9,491 bases of DNA, taken from Panacagrimonas sp052387335. GTDB taxonomy: Bacteria; Pseudomonadota; Gammaproteobacteria; Nevskiales; Nevskiaceae. The translations under genes were made by a program, and so were the position numbers. The stretch spans positions 1 through 9,491 of the forward strand of contig JBQTJH010000208.1 of the NCBI GenBank assembly GCA_052387335.1, given 5' to 3'. Positions 6,165 through 9,491 of the stretch are shown one piece after another. The notes below the pieces were generated by a model, which searched no databases, was not told the DNA's origin, and saw only the letters and a list, made by a program, of their open reading frames with translations. How positions within the stretch are numbered: the stretch's first letter is position 1; each line of letters opens with the position of its first letter.

Positions 6165-6797
6165 ATGCTGAGTCTCAAACCCTTGCAACACTCCAAGTCT
6201 CTTGTGCTGTGCCTGTCGCTGCTGCTTTTCGGCGCACAGCCTGCAGCCGCGCAGAGTTCATCCACGGCGGCTCCGAGTAATCCCTACGAGGCCGTCGTGC
6301 CGGTGGACGACAACTCCCCCAGCTCGCGCCAGAAGGGTTTGCGGGTGGCGCTGATCCAAGTGCTGCAGCGTGTGGTCGGGCGAGCAGACAGCGCCACCAC
6401 TGCGGTGCTGGCGCGTGCGCCCACCCTGGTGCAGTACGACGCCTTCCAGCGCGATGCCGCCAGTGGCGAGTGGCGCTTGCGCGCGATCTTCGATTCGCGC
6501 GCGGTGGAAGCGGCGCTCAAGTCGCAGGGGCTGCCGGTGTTTGGAGTGGACAGCGATGTGGTCGAAAGTTGGGCGGTGAACGTGGCGGGCGTGCGCAACG
6601 CCGCAGATTACGCCCGCGTGATGCGCCACTTTGAGGCGCTGCGCGGTGTGCGCCGGGTGGATCTGCAGGAGTTGCAGGACAGCCAGCTCAGCCTGCGCCT
6701 GGTTGTGGAGGGCGGCATCAGTCGCCTGGAATCCCTGGCCACCGCTGACGGCCTGCTGCGCGAAGATGGAGCCGGCGCCTATGTCCTTGCCCGCTGA
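6165..6797 (+). CDS. DUF2066 domain-containing exported protein
   Basis: With the start at 6165 the protein is 210 residues and opens with a signal peptide: Lys5 and Lys11, a hydrophobic run (residues 12-23), and an AAA cleavage site before Gln30. The mature part carries the DUF2066 pattern: YEAVVPVDDNSPSSR, then KGLRVALIQVLQRVVGRA, and later strands ending in RLVVEGGISRLESL. The role is unknown; the location is probably periplasmic. The frame extends upstream to 6075, but those 30 residues would precede a normal signal peptide and overlap the purM promoter region, so they are unlikely. GATAAT at 6153-6158 resembles a -10 element (5 of 6); if used, transcription would begin close to the ATG, implying a very short or absent leader. 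Its 3' end overlaps the next gene by 17 bases. Relatives I recall are often longer, so this may be a short form. Confidence 0.85.
   Translation: MLSLKPLQHSKSLVLCLSLLLFGAQPAAAQSSSTAAPSNPYEAVVPVDDNSPSSRQKGLRVALIQVLQRVVGRADSATTAVLARAPTLVQYDAFQRDAASGEWRLRAIFDSRAVEAALKSQGLPVFGVDSDVVESWAVNVAGVRNAADYARVMRHFEALRGVRRVDLQELQDSQLSLRLVVEGGISRLESLATADGLLREDGAGAYVLAR
6768..6771 (+). promoter_or_regulatory. Shine-Dalgarno site for the AI-2E family gene
   Basis: GGAG lies nine bases before the ATG at 6781, inside the end of the DUF2066 gene. It decides between the possible starts at 6766 and 6781 (and further upstream) in favour of 6781. Confidence 0.6.
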
Positions 6798-7956
6798 ACC
6801 GCCGCCGCCGGTTCGCGCCGAGTCGGCGCTGGACCGCCTGCGCCTGCGCGATACCTGGCCGTGGCTGGCAGTGATGCTCGCCTTCTTCGTGCTGTGCTGG
6901 CTGCTCGCGCCCATCCTGACGCCCTTCGTGCTCGGTGCGGGTCTGGCCTACGCCGGCGACCCGATCGTGGATCGTCTGCAGCGCTGGGGCTTGTCACGCA
7001 CGGCGGGCGTCTGCGCGGTGTTCCTGCTCATCTCCGTGGCCAGCCTGCTGAGTCTGGTCATGTTGATTCCCATGCTGCAGGGCCAGCTGGGTGTGCTGCT
7101 GCAGAACATTCCGCAGTGGTTGGCCTGGATCCAGGACCAGGGCCTGGGTCGGCTCGGGGTCGTCTTGCCCGAGGGCATGCGCCTGGACGCCGAGGGCTTC
7201 AAGAAGCTGGTAGCCGATCACTGGTCCGACGCCGGTGGCGTGCTCAAGGAAGCCTGGGGACATATTTCCGCCTCGGGTGGCGCGCTGCTGACCGCCATCG
7301 CCAATCTGTTGCTGGTGCCCGTGGTCACCTTCTACCTGCTGCGTGACTGGGACCTGCTGGTGGCCTGGATCCGCACCCTGGTGCCGCCGCGTTCGCTGCC
7401 CACCGTCAGCACCATGGCGCGCGAAACCGATGAGGTGCTGGGCGCCTTCATTCGCGGCCAGCTCACGGTGATGGGCGCGCTGACGCTGTACTACTGGATT
7501 GCACTGTGGATCGCGGGGCTGAATCTGGCGCTGCTGGTGGGTCTGATCGTAGGACTGGTCAGCTTCATTCCCTATCTGGGCGCCATCGTCGGTGTGCTGG
7601 TCGCGGTCATCGCCATGCTGGTGCAGACCCAGGAACTGCTGCCCTTCGTCTGGCTGGCATTGGTGTTCGGTTTGGGGCAGGTGCTGGAGAGCAATGTGCT
7701 GACGCCGCTGCTGGTGGGTGATCGCATCGGCCTGCACCCAGTGACCGTGATCTTTGCGGTCATGGCCGGTGGGCAGCTGTTTGGCTTTGTCGGCGTGATG
7801 CTGGCGTTACCTGTGGCCGCGGTGCTGGCCGTGTTGATGCGCCACGCCAAGCAGCAGTGGTTGAACAGCCCGCTCTACCTGCACGGGGCTCAATTGAGCG
7901 CGTCGCCTGAACCGGCAGCGCAACTCGAAGCCAAAGCCGAGACCCCGCCCGCATGA
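6781..7956 (+). CDS. AI-2E family (PerM/TqsA-type) membrane protein
   Basis: This 391-residue inner-membrane protein belongs to the AI-2E family, which includes TqsA and PerM; members are proposed exporters or permeases with varied substrates. After a short cytoplasmic N-terminus come two closely packed hydrophobic segments (about 28-58), a third (about 72-97), a large soluble loop, then LVPVVTFYLLRDWD and the C-terminal membrane half. Family hallmarks include the SFIPYLGAIVG segment, the LVFGLGQVLESNVLTPLLVG segment and the very conserved stretch HPVTVIFAVMAGGQLFGFVG followed by LALPVAAV. The open frame reaches back to 6631, but the GGAG site and the loss of hydrophobic-family similarity upstream support 6781. 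It overlaps the DUF2066 gene by 17 bases and hda by four. The neighbourhood matches the PerM-like members found next to hda rather than a quorum-sensing locus, so I do not assign AI-2 transport. Confidence 0.92.
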   Translation: MSLPAEPPPPVRAESALDRLRLRDTWPWLAVMLAFFVLCWLLAPILTPFVLGAGLAYAGDPIVDRLQRWGLSRTAGVCAVFLLISVASLLSLVMLIPMLQGQLGVLLQNIPQWLAWIQDQGLGRLGVVLPEGMRLDAEGFKKLVADHWSDAGGVLKEAWGHISASGGALLTAIANLLLVPVVTFYLLRDWDLLVAWIRTLVPPRSLPTVSTMARETDEVLGAFIRGQLTVMGALTLYYWIALWIAGLNLALLVGLIVGLVSFIPYLGAIVGVLVAVIAMLVQTQELLPFVWLALVFGLGQVLESNVLTPLLVGDRIGLHPVTVIFAVMAGGQLFGFVGVMLALPVAAVLAVLMRHAKQQWLNSPLYLHGAQLSASPEPAAQLEAKAETPPA

Positions 7957-8675
7957 AGGGTGCTCAACTGGCGCTGCCAGTGCAGTTGCAGCAGAACCCG
8001 AGTTTCGACACGTTCTTCCCCGGTCCCAACGAGGCGCTGGTGCAGGTCTTGCGCGCGCAGGACTCACCGACGACCTGGCTGTTCGGCGCTGCCGCGTCCG
8101 GCAAGACGCATCTGCTGCGCGCCGCGGTCGGTGCCGCGGGCGGGGATGCGTGCTACGTCTGCGCCAGCACGGACGCTCAGACGCCGCAGCGCATTGCCGC
8201 CATCACCGAGCGTGGCGGACTGCTCGCGGTGGACGACGTCGATACCCAGCTGGCCCAACCGGAGTGGTCACTGGCGCTGCTGCGCCTGATTGATCAGCGC
8301 CGCGCACGCGGTCTGCGCTTGTTGCTCAGTGCGTCAACCGCAATCGCACGGCTGGACCTGGCACTGGCCGATCTGCGTACGCGCTTTGAATCCATGCTGC
8401 AGCTGGGCCTCAAGCCGCTGCGCGAATCCGACCGGCGCGAACTGCTACGCCTGCACGCTGCGGCACGCGGTCTGGAGCTGCCCGAAGACGCAGTCGCCTG
8501 GCTGCTGGTTCACCTGCAACGGGATGCCGGCACGCTGATCGCTGCGCTGGAGGCCTTGGATCACGCCGCGCTTACGGCGAAGCGTCGTCTGACCCTGCCG
8601 TTTGTGCAGCAGGTGCTGGGTGAACGAAGCGTGCAGAGCGAGGCCGAAAGCCTGCGTACTGAATCGCCTGGCTAA
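7953..8675 (+). CDS. hda: DnaA regulatory inactivator Hda
   Basis: Hda binds the DNA-loaded beta sliding clamp and triggers hydrolysis of DnaA-bound ATP, preventing premature re-initiation of replication. The protein is 240 residues. Visible features are the N-terminal clamp-binding motif Q5-L-A-L-P9, a canonical Walker A loop G45-AAAS-GKT52 (E. coli Hda has a degenerate GAGRS), Walker B L90-L-A-V-D94-D95, sensor I around LLLSAS (123-128), the box VII Arg at R144 in LRTRF corresponding to E. coli R153, and the C-terminal AAA+ lid ending in A-x-RRLTLPFVQQVL. At the sensor II position, where E. coli has MRTL, this protein has AGTL (Gly193). It starts with ATG overlapping the TGA of the membrane-protein gene as ATGA and has no Shine-Dalgarno site, so it is probably translationally coupled. 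About 15 residues past the usual end form a polar tail. Confidence 0.93.
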   Translation: MKGAQLALPVQLQQNPSFDTFFPGPNEALVQVLRAQDSPTTWLFGAAASGKTHLLRAAVGAAGGDACYVCASTDAQTPQRIAAITERGGLLAVDDVDTQLAQPEWSLALLRLIDQRRARGLRLLLSASTAIARLDLALADLRTRFESMLQLGLKPLRESDRRELLRLHAAARGLELPEDAVAWLLVHLQRDAGTLIAALEALDHAALTAKRRLTLPFVQQVLGERSVQSEAESLRTESPG

Positions 8676-8754
8676 CGCCGGTCGGTCGGGCCGAGCCGAA
8701 ACATAAGTCCCGCCTGCAGGGGCGGCGCAGCCGCGACTACCGTCCAGCACATCG

Positions 8755-9183
8755 TCAAACCGGTGCTGCGGCGCGTATTTTTAGCCTGCGGCCGATGTCC
8801 AGCAGGCGCCGGTCAAACGTCTGGAAACAAGCGGCCTGCTCCAGATCGGCAATCGCCAAATGCAGGGCGTCGCCTGCACGCAAGCCCAGTCCATGCTGAT
8901 TCAACCATTCGGTGGCACGGGAAAAATGCGGGCGCGTGGGCGTGATCACGCGGAAGCTGTTGCGCGCCAACTGATCCATGAGCGCACAGGCCTTGCGCGC
9001 CTGATCGGACTTCAGTCCCTTGTCGCGTACCTTGATGCCCATCGCACTGCTGAACTCGGTCAACGTCCAATCGCTGATCGCGAACTTCTTGTCGCTCTGT
9101 CCGTCAAACCAGTGACGTAGTTGGGCCGACAGCGGCTCCGGCACGAACAGAGGGACCAGAACGCTGGTATCCAGGTACAACAC
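8755..9183 (-). CDS. PIN-domain ribonuclease toxin, VapC-like
   Basis: This 142-residue protein is a PIN-domain toxin, expected to be a metal-dependent endoribonuclease that cleaves RNA when free of its antitoxin. The acidic active site is complete: D5 in YLDTS, E43 in LTEF, D105 in AGDALHLAIA and D124 in TFDRRL. The length is typical of VapC proteins. Translation begins at a GTG directly after the antitoxin's TAA with no intervening base; no good Shine-Dalgarno site is seen, so coupling to the antitoxin is likely. The 3' end faces hda, 79 bp away. The toxin class is firm; the RNA target cannot be read from sequence. Confidence 0.9.
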   Translation of the reverse strand: MLYLDTSVLVPLFVPEPLSAQLRHWFDGQSDKKFAISDWTLTEFSSAMGIKVRDKGLKSDQARKACALMDQLARNSFRVITPTRPHFSRATEWLNQHGLGLRAGDALHLAIADLEQAACFQTFDRRLLDIGRRLKIRAAAPV

Positions 9184-9423
9184 TTAGTAAGCGCCGTCGC
9201 GCATGAGACGGATCAGGTCGGCGGCGGATTGCTCTGATGGCTTGATACGCGCGCGAAAAGCATCCACCGCCGCCAGATCAACTGTCTTCCTGCCTGGTTC
9301 AACGGATGACAAGCGTGCAATGGGCTTGCCACGCCGGGTAATCAACACTTCTTCACCCGTCTCCACCACAGCGAGAATCTCACTGAGACGGGCCTTCGCG
9401 CTGGCAACGGAGAAATGGGCCAT
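9184..9423 (-). CDS. Phd/YefM-type antitoxin
   Basis: This 79-residue protein is the antitoxin of the module. Its N-terminal half follows the Phd/YefM pattern: F-S-V-A-x-A-K-A-R-L-S-E-I-L (residues 4-17), then the E-x-G-E-E-V-L-I-T-R-R-G-K-P-I-A-R-L hairpin (21-38). This half binds operator DNA. The Glu/Arg-rich C-terminal part should wrap the PIN toxin. ATG at 9423 has AGGTG close upstream as ribosome binding site. A perfect inverted repeat lies just before the start and fits autorepression. A Phd-type antitoxin with a PIN toxin is a common type II pairing. Confidence 0.9.
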   Translation of the reverse strand: MAHFSVASAKARLSEILAVVETGEEVLITRRGKPIARLSSVEPGRKTVDLAAVDAFRARIKPSEQSAADLIRLMRDGAY

Positions 9424-9435
9424 AGGGCACCTGAA

Positions 9436-9455
9436 ATGGTCATTTAAGTGACCAT
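9436..9455. promoter_or_regulatory. Inverted-repeat operator candidate of the antitoxin-toxin operon
   Basis: ATGGTCA and TGACCAT form a perfect 7-bp inverted repeat with a 6-base AT-rich spacer. It lies 13-32 bases upstream of the antitoxin ATG at 9423 and overlaps a candidate -10, which is where a Phd-family dimer would repress. Its role as operator is inferred from position and symmetry. Confidence 0.6.
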
Positions 9456-9462
9456 CTTATCA
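9454..9462 (-). promoter_or_regulatory. Candidate extended -10 of the antitoxin-toxin operon
   Basis: On the minus strand this reads TGATAAGAT, an extended -10 form (TG-n-hexamer) with TAAGAT at 4 of 6 to consensus. There is no convincing -35 in the remaining upstream bases. It overlaps the inverted repeat, consistent with repression. Confidence 0.35.
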
Positions 9463-9491
9463 TTGCCCTGCACTTGCTTGGAGTATTGGGT

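Noticed and set aside
6631..6780. N-terminal extension of the AI-2E protein by 50 residues
   Set aside because: It is an out-of-frame reading of DUF2066 coding sequence rich in Arg, Cys and Trp, unlike the family, and the GGAG site supports 6781.
6994..7737. 247-codon minus-strand frame inside the AI-2E family gene
   Set aside because: The product is dominated by Gln, His and Arg, as expected from reading a Leu/Val-rich membrane gene backwards.
8709..8726. Possible terminator between hda and the PIN toxin (CCGCC-TGCAGG-GGCGG)
   Set aside because: The stem is only five pairs, competes with the palindrome CCTGCAGG, and no T-run follows on either strand.

Overview
The window looks like a chromosomal segment of a high-GC gammaproteobacterium, most likely from the Xanthomonadales/Lysobacterales. 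Several genes read clearly as proteobacterial families, and the gene order hda / AI-2E-type membrane protein / DUF2066 // purM / purN / DUF3108 is one I associate with pseudomonads and xanthomonads. The taxonomic call is an inference from memory, not from a search.

Layout, left to right. Positions 1-346 (minus) hold the 5' part of an unrecognised lipoprotein gene that runs off the left edge. Positions 460-1520 (minus) hold a two-gene unit: a voltage-sensor-like membrane protein without a pore domain, overlapping by 4 bases (ATGA) with a YcgL-family gene. Divergent from it, on the plus strand, are a possible 58-residue ORF (1638-1814) and a small BamE-like lipoprotein (1811-2089) that overlaps it by ATGA. 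A two-domain Nudix hydrolase / metallo-beta-lactamase-fold (LACTB2-like) protein follows at 2192-3547.

Convergent to that is a tight minus-strand purine operon: purM (best start 5989), purN (apparent TTG start, 8-base overlap) and a DUF3108 exported protein (TGATG overlap). Divergent from purM is a plus-strand operon: a DUF2066 exported protein (best start 6165), a PerM/AI-2E family membrane protein (start 6781, overlapping by 17 bases) and hda (ATGA overlap). Hda promotes hydrolysis of DnaA-bound ATP and so limits replication initiation.

At the right edge, on the minus strand, is a complete Phd/YefM-type antitoxin plus PIN-domain (VapC-like) toxin module. A perfect 7-bp inverted repeat sits just upstream of the antitoxin and is a good candidate autoregulatory operator.

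Most of the window is housekeeping or conserved-neighbourhood material, and I did not find a multi-gene system that is clearly new. The best leads are the pore-less voltage-sensor protein coupled to YcgL, the Nudix-MBL fusion with its interrupted Nudix box, the possible 58-residue ORF, and residue-level oddities in PurN and Hda.
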